Positions 1-15,000 of a DNA stretch of 64,000 nucleotides are shown here, piece by piece. Every line of letters starts with the position of its first letter. Position 1 is the stretch's first letter. Location: positions 50,658,578-50,722,577 of the forward strand of contig OZ023214.1 in assembly GCA_963995525.1 (NCBI GenBank), given 5' to 3'. A program made the translations under genes and the position numbers. Source of the DNA: Escarpia spicata (taxonomy: Eukaryota; Annelida; Polychaeta; Sabellida; Siboglinidae). Under the pieces are notes generated by a model. It was not told where the DNA came from, ran no database searches, and saw nothing but the letters and a program-made list of their open reading frames with translations.

Positions 1-95
1 TGCTGTGAGAACGTGTCTCGACTACACGGGAATGCGAAAAATTCCCTTCAACATGCTCAGCGAGGTGGCTGAGGGAAACACAAGTGGCTCCACTG
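1..95 (+). CDS. TBC1D32: TBC1D32 exon 1 of window (5' partial)
   Basis: Codons run from position 2 and end in phase 1 before donor GTGAG at 96. The readable block [15 protein letters not shown] resembles the vertebrate segment just before the conserved GTK..YVGHELE block. The true exon start is upstream of the window. Confidence 0.8.
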
Positions 96-3000
96 GTGAG
101 CCCCAATAACACTATTTATTTGAGAAACAAATAACAAGATCCAGATAGGATTCCATTGCATTTGCAGTGTACTACAGCAATGCGTAAGTCAGGCAAACGA
201 ATGATTGTATTTGGATGCGCTGGTTAGTCATGTTCCACAATTTTCATTTTAAAGCAGACTGGATACTTTGATGCCCATAACTATGTAACATTATTTTTTT
301 CAATATCGACTTAGCTTGTGCAAATATATTTTGTAGTAATTCTTCAGATGCTTAACACTGTATTAAATAAAACAAAACAGTATTGCTATAACCACAGTCA
401 CATTGAGACTGTTCAGCATAGTTCTAACTGTGTGATATTCCTGCAGGTGGCACGAAGAAGAGATGCACGTACGTCGGCCATGAGCTTGAGTATGCTAATT
501 TCATACATTCTTTGTATATGATTGGCCGGTTGCTTGTGCACAAACATGGCCGCCATTTCTTCCCAATCAAGATGAAGGACAGAGATGGTGAGTGACTGAC
601 TGACTGGACGGACCTGCCACATTCTTGGTGGAAATCCGCTTTTTTACTTGATATTCTGTATAAAAACTGTACAAAACTGCATGGCTTTATGCATGGGTTA
701 CCTGCCCTGTGGGATTCCTGTTCTGATTGAATGTCACCATCAACAGAATATTCCTGCATCAAACACTATATGTAGCAAAGTATATGAAGATTAGGTTGTT
801 AATTATTTATTAATTTTAAGATTAACAAACTAATTACATTTATTAATTAAGCCTACTTTCACATATGTTCTCATGGAACTATTATGTAAAACAAAAGCAT
901 GGGCATTACAGCAATACCAGACATGAGACAGCCCAAGCAAAGTCTCCCCTGAATTGATATATCTTATAGAAAACAGTGCGAATACTCAATGTGGGGTGTA
1001 GGTTATACTTACAGAGAAATATTTGTGGTTACTTAAATAATGCTTTTGTACAATATTGTTGTTTTGAAAGTGAAACCTGTATGTGTGTCGGTGTGGGTGG
1101 GTGGAGCATCAGACTTTCAATCAAGACATTTCAGGTTGGAATTCTCTTGTTGCTGTTTTAAACCTTGGGCAAGTTCATTCACTCCACATTTCTTTGGTTC
1201 ACCCAGCTGAATGAATGAGTACCTGGCTATAGACAGGTGATGAAATTTATATACAAATAGTCTTCATGAGGTATCTGCAAAATGGCTGAATGATTCCAAG
1301 AGAAGTCAAGATGGTGTTTCATTGAACATGTCTGCCAGGGAGTAAAGTGTAAAGCCCTTTGAGCAGAAGCCCTTTGAGCAGTCGTGAAGCCTGGATACGT
1401 ACTATGTAACAACTTATGAATGTTTCTTTCAGAGCCAGTGACAGTGCTCAAGGTACTTGTGCATCTCATTGAACTGATTACCCAGCCCACCTCGCCTATC
1501 CAAACCCGCTTCCCCACCGGTAGGTTAATGACAGGTCACACTACACATGTGCCCTTTCATCATAACGACTTGCTTATCTACAGTCAATACTCACTCCACT
1601 TCCGCACCGGTAGGTTAATGACAGGTCATACTACACATGTGCCCTTTCATCATAACGACTTGCTTATCTACAGTCAGTACTCACTCCACTTCCCAACCGG
1701 TAGGTTAATGACAGGTCACACTACACATGTGTCCCTTTCATCATAACGACTTGCTTATCTACAGTCAATACTCACTCCACTTCCCCATTGGTAGGTTAAT
1801 GACAGGTCACACTACACATGTGTCCCTTTCATCATAACGACTTGCTTATCTACAGTCAATACTCACTCCACTTCCCAACCGGTAGGTTAATGACAGGTCA
1901 CACTACACATGTGTCCCTTCATCATAACGACTTGCTTATCTACAGTCAATACTCACTCCACTTCCCCACTGGTAGGTTAATGACAGGTCACACTACACAT
2001 GTGTCCCTTTCATCATAACGACTTGCTTATCTACAGTCAATACTCACTCCACTTCCCCACTGGTAGGTTAATGACAGGTCACACTACACATGTGTCCCTT
2101 TCATCATAACGACTTGCTTATCTACAGTCAATACTCACTCCACTTCCCCACTGGTAGGTTAATGACAGGTCACACTACACATGTGCCCTTTCATCATAAC
2201 GACTTGCTTATCTACAGTCAATACTCACTCCACTTCCCCACTGGTAGGTTAATGACAGGTCACACTACACATGTGCCCTTTCATCATAACGACTTGCTTA
2301 TCTACAGTCAATACTCACTCCACTTCCCCACTGGTAGGTTAATGACAGGTCACACTACACATGTGCCCTTTCATCATAACGACTTGCTTATCTACAGTCA
2401 GTACTCACTCCACTTCCCCACCGGTAGGTTAATGACAGGTCATACTACACATGTGCCCTTTCATCATAACGACTTGCTTATCTACAGTCAATACTCACTC
2501 CACTTCCCCACTGGTAGGTTAATGACAGGTCATACTACACATGTGCCCTTTCATCATAACGACTTGCTTATCTACAGTCAATACTCACTCCACTTCCCCA
2601 CTGGTAGGTTAATGACAGGTCATACTACACATGTGCCCTTTCATCATAACGACTTGCTTATCTACAGTCAATACTCACTCCACTTCCCCATTGGTAGGTT
2701 AATGACAGGTCATACTACACATGTGCCCTTTCATCATAACGACTTGCTTATCTACAGTCAATACTCACTTCACTTCCCCACTGGTAGGTTAATGACAGGT
2801 CATACTACACATGTGCCCTTTCATCATAACGACTTGCTTATCTACAGTCAATACTCACTCCACTTCCCCACTGGTAGGTTAATGACAGGTCATACTACAC
2901 ATGTGTCCCTTTCATCATAACGACTTGCTTATCTACAGTCAATACTCACTCCACTTCCCCACTGGTAGGTTAATGACAGGTCACACTACACATGTGCCCT

Positions 3001-6000
3001 TTCATCATAACGACTTGCTTATCTACAGTCAATACTCACTCCACTTCCCCACCGGTAGGTTAATGACAGGTCATACTACACATGTGCCCTTTCATCATAA
3101 CGACTTGCTTATCTACAGTCAATACTCACTTCACTTCCCCATTGGTAGGTTAATGACAGGTCACACTACACATGTGTCCCTTCATCATAACGACTTGCTT
3201 ATCTACAGTCAATACTCACTCCACTTCCCCACTGGTAGGTTAATGACAGGTCATACTACACATGTGCCCTTTCATCATAACGACTTGCTTATCTACAGTC
3301 AGTACTCACTCCACTTCCCCACCGGTAGGTTAATGACAGGTCACACTACACATGTGTCCCTTTCATCATAACGACTTGCTTATCTACAGTCAGTACTCAC
3401 TCCACTTCCCCACCGGTAGGTTAATGACAGGTCACACTACACATGTGCCCTTTCATCATAACGACTTGCTTATCTACAGTCAGTACTCACTCCACTTCCC
3501 CACTGGTAGGTTAATGACAGGTCACACTACACATGTGCCCTTTCATCATAACGACTTGCTTATCTACAGTCAGTACTCACTCCACTTCCCCACCGGTAGG
3601 TTAATGACAGGTCACACTACACATGTGTCCCTTCATCATAACGACTTGCTTATCTACAGTCAATACTCACTCCACTTCCCCACCGGTAGGTTAATGACAG
3701 GTCACACTACACATGTGCCCTTTCATCATAACGACTTGCTTATCTACAGTCAGTACTCACTCCACTTCCCCACTGGTAGGTTAATGACAGGTCACACAAC
3801 ACATGTGCCCTTTCATCATAACGACTTGCTTATCTACAGTCAGTACTCACTCCACTTCCCCACCGGTAGGTTAATGACAGGTCATACTACACATGTGCCC
3901 TTTCATCATAACGACTTGCTTATCTACAGTCAGTACTCACTCCACTTCCCCACTGGTAGGTTAATGACAGGTCATACTACACATGTGCCCCTTCATCATA
4001 CCGACTTCTTATCTACAGTCAGTACTCACTCCACTTCCCCACCGGTAGGTTAATGACAGGTCACACTACACATGTGCCCTTTCATCATAACGACTTGCTT
4101 ATCTACAGTCAGTACTCACTCCACTTCCCCACCGGTAGGTTAATGACAGGTCACACTACACATGTGCCCTTTCATCATAACGACTTGCTTATCTACAGTC
4201 AGTACTCACTCCACTTCCCCACTGGTAGGTTAATGACAGGTCATACTACACATGTGCCCTTTCATCATAACGACTTGCTTATCTACAGTCAGTACTCACT
4301 CCACTTCCCCACCGGTAGGTTAATGACAGGTCACACTACACATGTGTCCCTTCATCATAACGACTTGCTTATCTACAGTCAGTACTCACTCCACTTCCCC
4401 ACTGGTAGGTTAATGACAGGTCACACAACACATGTGCCCTTTCATCATAACGACTTGCTTATCTACAGTCAATACTCACTCCACTTCCCCATTGGTAGGT
4501 TAATGACAGGTCACACTACACATGTGCCCCTTCATCATACAGACTTGCTTATCTACAGTCAGTACTCACTCCACTTCCCCACTGGTAGGTTAATGACAGG
4601 TCACACTACACATGTGCCCCTTCATCATACCGACTTGCTTATCTACAGTCAGTACTCACTCCACTTCCCCATTGGTAGGTTAATGACAGGTCACACTACA
4701 CATGTGCCCCTTCATCATACCGACTTGCTTATCTACAGTCAGTACTCACTCCACTTCCCCATTGGTAGGTTAATGACAGGTCACACTACACATGTGCCCT
4801 TTCATCATAACGACTTGCTTATCTACAGTCAGTACTCACTCCACTTCCCCACCGGTAGGTTAATGACAGGTCACACTACACATGTGCCCCTTCATCATAC
4901 CGACTTGCTTATCTACAGTCAGTACTCACTCCACTTCCCCATTGGTAGGTTAATGACAGGTCACACTACACATGTGCCCTTTCATCATAACGACTTGCTT
5001 ATCTACAGTCAGTACTCACTCCACTTCCCCACTGGTAGGTTAATGACAGGTCACACTACACATGTGCCCTTTCATCATAACGACTTGCTTATCTACAGTC
5101 AGTACTCACTCCACTTCCCCACCGGTAGGTTAATGACAGGTCACACTACACATGTGTCCCTTTCATCATAACGACTTGCTTATCTACAGTCAATACTCAC
5201 TCCACTTCCCCACTGGTAGGTTAATGACAGGTCACACTACACATGTGCCCTTTCATCATAACGACTTGCTTATCTACAGTCAATACTCACTCCACTTCCC
5301 CACCGGTAGGTTAATGACAGGTCACACTACACATGTGTCCCTTTTATCATAACGACTTGCTTATCTACAGTCAATACTCACTCCATTTCCCCACTGGTAG
5401 GTTAATGACAGGTCACACTACACATGTGTCCTTTCATCATAACGACTTGCTTATCTACAGTCAGTACTCACTCCACTTCCCCACTGGTAGGTTAATGACA
5501 GGTCACACTACACATGTGTCCCTTTCATCATAATGACTTGCTTATCTACAGTCAGTACTCACTCCACTTCCCCACCGGTAGGTTAATGACAGGTCACACT
5601 ACACATGTGCCCTTTCATCATAACGACTTGCTTATCTACAGTCAATACTCACTCCACTTCCCCACCGGTAGGTTAATGACAGGTCACACTACACATGTGC
5701 CCTTTCATCATAACGACTTGCTTATCTACAGTCAGTACTCACTCCACTTCCCCACCGGTAGGTTAATGACAGGTCACACTACACATGTGTTCCTTTCATC
5801 ATAACGACTTGCTTATCTACAGTCAGTACTCACTCCACTTCCCCACTGGTAGGTTAATGACAGGTCACACTACACATGTGCCCTTTCATCATAATGACTT
5901 GCTTATCTACAGTCAGTACTCACTCCACTTCCCCACTGGTAGGTTAATGACAGGTCACACTACACATGTGTCCCTTCATCATAACGACTTGCTTATCTAC

Positions 6001-9000
6001 AGTCAATACTCACTCCACTTCCCCACCGGTAGGTTAATGACAGGTCATACTACACATGTGCCCTTTCATCATAACGACTTGCTTATCTACAGTCAGTACT
6101 CACTCCACTTCCCCACCGGTAGGTTAATGACAGGTCACACTACACATGTGTCCCTTTCATCATAACGACTTGCTTATCTACAGTCAATACTCACTCCACT
6201 TCCCCACTGGTAGTTTAATGACAGGTCACACTACACATGTGCCCTTTCATCATAACGACTTGCTTATCTACAGTCAATACTCACTCCACTTCCCCACCGG
6301 TAGGTTAATGACAGGTCACACTACACATGTGTCCCTTTCATCATAACGACTTGCTTATCTACAGTCAATACTCACTCCATTTCCCCACTGGTAGGTTAAT
6401 GACAGGTCACACTACACATGTGTCCTTTCATCATAACGACTTGCTTATCTACAGTCAGTACTCACTCCACTTCCCCACTGGTAGGTTAATGACAGGTCAC
6501 ACTACACATGTGCCCTTTCATCATAACGACTTGCTTATCTACAGTCAATACTCACTTCACTTCCCCATTGGTAGGTTAATGACAGGTCACACTACACATG
6601 TGCCCTTTCATCATAACGACTTGCTTATCTACAGTCAATACTCACTTCACTTCCCCATTGGTAGGTTAATGACAGGTCACACTACACATGTGTCCCTTCA
6701 TCATAACGACTTGCTTATCTACAGTCAGTACTCACTCCACTTCCCCACTGGTAGGTTAATGACAGGTCACACTACACATGTGCCCTTTCATCATAACGAC
6801 TTGCTTATCTACAGTCAGTACTCACTCCACTTCCCCACCGGTAGGTTAATGACAGGTCACACTACACATGTGTCCCTTTCATCATAACGACTTGCTTATC
6901 TACAGTCAATACTCACTCCACTTCCCCACTGGTAGGTTAATGACAGGTCACACTACACATGTGCCCTTTCATCATAACGACTTGCTTATCTACAGTCAAT
7001 ACTCACTCCACTTCCCCACCGGTAGGTTAATGACAGGTCACACTACACATGTGTCCCTTTTATCATAACGACTTGCTTATCTACAGTCAATACTCACTCC
7101 ATTTCCCCACTGGTAGGTTAATGACAGGTCACACTACACATGTGTCCTTTCATCATAACGACTTGCTTATCTACAGTCAGTACTCACTCCACTTCCCCAC
7201 TGGTAGGTTAATGACAGGTCACACTACACATGTGTCCCTTTCATCATAATGACTTGCTTATCTACAGTCAGTACTCACTCCACTTCCCCACCGGTAGGTT
7301 AATGACAGGTCACACTACACATGTGCCCTTTCATCATAACGACTTGCTTATCTACAGTCAATACTCACTCCACTTCCCCACCGGTAGGTTAATGACAGGT
7401 CACACTACACATGTGCCCTTTCATCATAACGACTTGCTTATCTACAGTCAGTACTCACTCCACTTCCCCACCGGTAGGTTAATGACAGGTCACACTACAC
7501 ATGTGTTCCTTTCATCATAACGACTTGCTTATCTACAGTCAGTACTCACTCCACTTCCCCACTGGTAGGTTAATGACAGGTCACACTACACATGTGCCCT
7601 TTCATCATAATGACTTGCTTATCTACAGTCAGTACTCACTCCACTTCCCCACTGGTAGGTTAATGACAGGTCACACTACACATGTGTCCCTTCATCATAA
7701 CGACTTGCTTATCTACAGTCAATACTCACTCCACTTCCCCACCGGTAGGTTAATGACAGGTCATACTACACATGTGCCCTTTCATCATAACGACTTGCTT
7801 ATCTACAGTCAGTACTCACTCCACTTCCCCACCGGTAGGTTAATGACAGGTCACACTACACATGTGTCCCTTTCATCATAACGACTTGCTTATCTACAGT
7901 CAATACTCACTCCACTTCCCCACTGGTAGTTTAATGACAGGTCACACTACACATGTGCCCTTTCATCATAACGACTTGCTTATCTACAGTCAATACTCAC
8001 TCCACTTCCCCACCGGTAGGTTAATGACAGGTCACACTACACATGTGTCCCTTTCATCATAACGACTTGCTTATCTACAGTCAATACTCACTCCATTTCC
8101 CCACTGGTAGGTTAATGACAGGTCACACTACACATGTGTCCTTTCATCATAACGACTTGCTTATCTACAGTCAGTACTCACTCCACTTCCCCACTGGTAG
8201 GTTAATGACAGGTCACACTACACATGTGCCCTTTCATCATAACGACTTGCTTATCTACAGTCAATACTCACTTCACTTCCCCATTGGTAGGTTAATGACA
8301 GGTCACACTACACATGTGCCCTTTCATCATAACGACTTGCTTATCTACAGTCAATACTCACTTCACTTCCCCATTGGTAGGTTAATGACAGGTCACACTA
8401 CACATGTGTCCCTTCATCATAACGACTTGCTTATCTACCGTCAATACTCACTCCACTTCCCCACTGGTAGGTTAATGACAGGTCATACTACACATGTGCC
8501 CTTTCATCATAACGACTTGCTTATCTACAGTCAGTACTCACTCCACTTCCCCACCGGTAGGTTAATGACAGGTCACACTACACATGTGTCCCTTTCATCA
8601 TAACGACTTGCTTATCTACAGTCAGTACTCACTCCACTTCCCCACCGGTAGGTTAATGACAGGTCACACTACACATGTGCCCTTTCATCATAACGACTTG
8701 CTTATCTACAGTCAGTACTCACTCCACTTCCCCACTGGTAGGTTAATGACAGGTCACACTACACATGTGCCCTTTCATCATAACGACTTGCTTATCTACA
8801 GTCAGTACTCACTCCACTTCCCCACCGGTAGGTTAATGACAGGTCATACTACACATGTGCCCTTTCATCATAACGACTTGCTTATCTACAGTCAGTACTC
8901 ACTCCACTTCCCCACTGGTAGGTTAATGACAGGTCATACTACACATGTGCCCCTTCATCATACCGACTTGCTTATGTACAGTCAGTACTCACTCCACTTC

Positions 9001-12000
9001 CCCACCGGTAGGTTAATGACAGATCACACTACACATGTGCCCTTTCATCATAACGACTTGCTTATCTACAGTCAGTACTCACTCCACTTCCCCACCGGTA
9101 GGTTAATGACAGGTCACACTACACATGTGTCCTTTCATCATAACGACTTGCTTATCTACAGTCAGTACTCACTCCACTTCCCCACCGGTAGGTTAATGAC
9201 AGGTCATACTACACATGTGCCCTTTCATCATAACGACTTGCTTATCTACAGTCAGTACTCACTCCACTTCCCCACCGGTAGGTTAATGACAGATCACACT
9301 ACACATGTGCCCTTTCATCATAACGACTTGCTTATCTACAGTCAGTACTCACTCCACTTCCCCACTGGTAGGTTAATGACAGGTCATACTACACATGTGC
9401 CCTTTCATCATAACGACTTGCTTATCTACAGTCAGTACTCACTCCACTTCCCCACCGGTAGGTTAATGACAGGTCACACTACACATGTGCCCCTTCATCA
9501 TACCGACTTGCTTATCTACAGTCAGTACTCACTCCACTTCCCCATTGGTAGGTTAATGACAGGTCACACTACACATGTGCCCCTTCATCATACCGACTTG
9601 CTTATCTACAGTCAGTACTCACTCCACTTCCCCATTGGTAGGTTAATGACAGGTCACACTACACATGTGCCCTTTCATCATAACGACTTGCTTATCTACA
9701 GTCAGTACTCACTCCACTTCCCCACCGGTAGGTTAATGACAGGTCACACTACACATGTGCCCCTTCATCATACCGACTTGCTTATCTACAGTCAGTACTC
9801 ACTCCACTTCCCCATTGGTAGGTTAATGACAGGTCACACTACACATGTGCCCTTTCATCATAACGACTTGCTTATCTACAGTCAGTACTCACTCCACTTC
9901 CCCACCGGTAGGTTAATGACAGGTCACACTACACATGTGCCCCTTCATCATACCGACTTGCTTATCTACAGTCAGTACTCACTCCACTTCCCCATTGGTA
10001 GGTTAATGACAGGTCACACTACACATGTGCCCTTTCATCATAACGACTTGCTTATCTACAGTCAGTACTCACTCCACTTCCCCACCGGTAGGTTAATGAC
10101 AGGTCACACTACACATGTGCCCTTTCATCATAACGACTTGCTTATCTACAGTCAGTACTCACTCCACTTCCCCACCGGTAGGTTAATGACAGGTCACACT
10201 ACACATGTGCCCTTTCATCATAACGACTTGCTTATCTACAGTCAATACTCACTCCACTTCCCCACCGGTAGGTTAATGACAGGTCATACTACACATGTGT
10301 CCCTTCATCATAACGACTTGCTTATCTACAGTCAGTACTCACTCCACTTCCCCACTGGTAGGTTAATGACAGGTCACACTACACATGTGTCCCTTCATCA
10401 TAACGACTTGCTTATCTACAGTCAATACTCACTCCACTTCCCCACCGGTAGGTTAATGACAGGTCATACTACACATGTGTCCCTTCATCATAACGACTTG
10501 CTTATCTACAGTCAGTACTCACTCCACTTCCCCACTGGTAGGTTAATGACAGGTCACACTACACATGTGTCCCTTCATCATAACAACTTGCTTATCTACA
10601 GTCAGTACTCACTCCACTTCCCCACCGGTAGGTTAATGACAGGTCACACTACACATGTGTCCCTTTCATCATAACGACTTGCTTATCTACAGTAAGTACT
10701 CACTCCACTTCCCCACTGGTAGGTTAATGACAGGTCACACTACACATGTGTCCCTTTCATCATAACGACTTGCTTATCTACAGTCAATACTCACTCCACT
10801 TCCCCACCGGTAGGTTAATGACAGGTCACACTACACATGTGCCCTTTCATCATAACGACTTGCTTATCTACAGTCAATACTCACTCCACTTCCCCACCGG
10901 TAGGTTAATGACAGGTCACACTACACATGTGTCCCTTTCATCATAACGACTTGCTTATCTACAGTCAGTACTCACTCCACTTCCCCACTGGTAGGTTAAT
11001 GACAGGTCACACTACACATGTGCCCTTTCATCATAATGACTTGCTTATCTACAGTCAATACTCACTCCACTTCCCCACCGGTAGGTTAATGACAGGTCAC
11101 ACTACACATGTGCCCTTTCATCATAATGACTTGCTTATCTACAGTCAGTACTCACTCCACTTCCCCACTGGTAGGTTAATGACAGGTCACACTACACATG
11201 TGTCCCTTCATCATAACGACTTGCTTATCTACAGTCAATACTCACTCCACTTCCCCACCGGTAGGTTAATGACAGGTCATACTACACATGTGTCCCTTCA
11301 TCATAACGACTTGCTTATCTACAGTCAATACTCACTCCACTTCCCCACTGGTAGGTTAATGACAGGTCACACTACACATGTGCCCTTTCATCATAACGAC
11401 TTGCTTATCTACAGTCAATACTCACTCCACTTCCCCACCGGTAGGTTAATGACAGGTCACACTACACATGTGTCCCTTTCATCATAACGACTTGCTTATC
11501 TACAGTCAATACTCACTCCACTTCCCCACTGGTAGGTTAATGACAGGTCACACTACACATGTGTCCCTTTCATCATAACGACTTGCTTATCTACAGTCAA
11601 TACTCACTCCACTTCCCCACTGGTAGGTTAATGACAGGTCACACTACACATGTGTCCCTTTCATCATAACGACTTGCTTATCTACAGTCAATACTCACTC
11701 CACTTCCCCACTGGTAGGTTAATGACAGGTCACACTACACATGTGCCCTTTCATCATAACGACTTGCTTATCTACAGTCAATACTCACTCCACTTCCCCA
11801 CCGGTAGGTTAATGACAGGTCACACTACACATGTGTCCCTTTCATCATAACGACTTGCTTATCTACAGTCAATACTCACTCCATTTCCCCACTGATAGGT
11901 TAATGACAGGTCACACTACACATGTGTCCTTTCATCATAACGACTTGCTTATCTACAGTCAGTACTCACTCCACTTCCCCACTGGTAGGTTAATGACAGG

Positions 12001-15000
12001 TCACACTACACATGTGCCCTTTCATCATAACGACTTGCTTATCTACAGTCAATACTCACTCCACTTCCCCACTGGTAGGTTAATGATAGGTCATACTACA
12101 CATGTGCCCTTTCATCATAACGACTTGCTTATCTACAGTCAATACTCACTCCACTTCCCCACTGGTAGGTTAATGACAGGTCATACTACACATGTGTCCC
12201 TTTCATCATAACGACTTGCTTATCTACAGTCAGTACTCACTCCACTTCCCCACTGGTAGATTAATGACAGGTCACACTACACATGTGCCCTTTCATCATA
12301 ACGACTTCCTTATCTACAGTCAGTACTCACTCCACTTCCCCATTGGTAGGTTAATGACAGGTCACACTACACATGTGCCCTTTCATCATAACGACTTGCT
12401 TATCTACAGTCAGTACTCACTCCACTTCCCCACTGGTAGGTTAATGACAGGTCATACTACACATGTGCCCTTTCATCATAACGACTTGCTTATCTACAGT
12501 CAGTACTCACTCCACTTTCCCACCGGTAGGTTAATGACAGGTCACACTACACATGTGCCCTTTCATCATAACGACTTGCTTATCTACAGTCAGTACTCAC
12601 TCCACTTCCCCACTGGTAGGTTAATGACAGGTCACACTACACATGTGTCCCTTTCATCATAACGACTTGCTTATCTACAGTCAGTACTCACTCCACTTCC
12701 CCACCGGTAGGTTAATGACAGGTCATACTACACATGTGTCCCTTCATCATAACGACTTGCTTATCTACAGTCAGTACTCACTCCACTTCCCCACCGGTAG
12801 GTTAATGACAGGTCACACTACACATGTGCCCTTTCATCATAACGACTTGCTTATCTACAGTCAGTACTCACTCCACTTCCCCACTGGTAGGTTAATGACA
12901 GGTCACACTACACATGTGTCCCTTCATCATAACGACTTGCTTATCTACAGTCAGTACTCACTCCACTTCCCCACTGGTAGGTTAATGACAGGTCACACTA
13001 CACATGTGTCCCTTCATCATAACGACTTGCTTATCTACAGTCAGTACTCACTCCACTTCCCCATTGGTAGGTTAATGACAGGTCACACTACACATGTGCC
13101 CTTTCATCATAACGACTTGCTTATCTACAGTCAGTACTCACTCCACTTCCCCACCGGTAGGTTAATGACAGGTCACACTACACATGTGTCCCTTCATCAT
13201 ACCGACTTGCTTATCTACAGTCAATACTCACTCCACTTCCCCATTGGTAGGTTAATGACAGGTCATACTACACATGTGCCCTTTCATCATAACGACTTGC
13301 TTATCTACAGTCAGTACTCACTCCACTTCCCCACCGGTAGGTTAATGACAGGTCACACTACACATGTGCCCCTTCATCATAACGACTTGCTTATCTACAG
13401 TCAATACTCACTCCACTTCCCCACTGGTAGGTTAATGACAGGTCACACTACACATGTGCCCTTTCATCATAACGACTTGCTTATCTACAGTCAATACTCA
13501 CTCCACTTCCCCATTGGTAGGTTAATGACAGGTCACACTACACATGTGTCCCTTCATCATAACGACTTGCTTATCTACAGTCAGTACTCACTCCACTTCC
13601 CCACCGGTAGGTTAATGACAGGTCACACTACACATGTGTCCCTTCATCATAACGACTTGCTTATCTACAGTCAGTACTCACTCGACTTCCCCACCGGTAG
13701 GTTAATGACAGGTCACACTACACATGTGTCCCTTTCATCATAACGACTTGCTTATCTACAGTCAATACTCACTCCACTTCCCCACTGGTAGGTTAATGAC
13801 AGGTCATACTACACATGTGTCCCTTCATCATAACGACTTGCTTATCTACAGTCAGTACTCATTCCACTTCCCCACTGGTAGGTTAATGACAGGTCATACT
13901 ACACATGTGTCCCTTTCATCATAACGACTTGCTTATCTACAGTCAGTACTCACTCCACTTCCCCACTGGTAGGTTAATGACAGGTCATACTACACATGTG
14001 TCCCTTCATCATAACGACTTGCTTATCTACAGTCAATAGTCACTCCACTTCCCCATTGGTGGTTAATGACAGGTCATACTACACATGTGTCCCTTCATCA
14101 TAACGACTTGCTTATCTACAGTCAGTACTCACTCCACTTCCCCACTGGTAGGTTAATGACAGGTCATACTACACATGTGTCCCTTCATCATAACGACTTG
14201 CTTATCTACAGTCAATACTCACTCCACTTCCCCACTGGTAGGTTAATGACAGGTCATACTACACATGTGTCCCTTCATCATAACGACTTGCTTATCTACA
14301 GTCAATACTCACTCCACTTCCCCACTGGTAGGTTAATGACAGGTCATACGACACATGTGTCCCTTTCATCATAACGACTTGCTTATCTACAGTCAGTACT
14401 CACTCCACTTCCCCACTGGTAGGTTAATGACAGGTCATACTACACATGTGCCTTTTCATCATAACGACTTGCTTATCTACAGTCAGTACTCACTCCACTT
14501 CCCCACTGGTAGGTTAATGACAGGTCACACTACACATGTGTCCCTTCAGCATAACGACTTGCTTATCTACAGTCAGTACTCACTCCACTTCCCCACTGGT
14601 AGGTTAATGACAGGTCACACTACACATGTGTCCCTTCATCATAATGACTTGCTTATCTACAGTCAGTACTCACTCCACTTCCCCACCGGTAGGTTAATGA
14701 CAGGTCACACTACACATGTGTCCCTTTCATCATAACGACTTGCTTATCTACAGTCAGTACTCACTCCACTTCCCCACCGGTAGGTTAATGACAGGTCACA
14801 CTACACATGTGCCCTTTCATCATAACGACTTGCTTATCTACAGTCAATACTCACTCCACTTCCCCACTGGTAGGTTAATGACAGGTCACACTACACATGT
14901 GCCCTTTCATCATAACGACTTGCTTATCTACAGTCAATACTCACTCCACTTCCCCACTGGTAGGTTAATGACAGGTCATACTACACATGTGTCCCTTCAT

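Noticed and set aside
1433..1452. Short 20-base form of exon 3 with donor GTACTT
   Set aside because: It would leave phase 0 and put exon 4 out of frame with an early stop; the longer form matches the family and phase.
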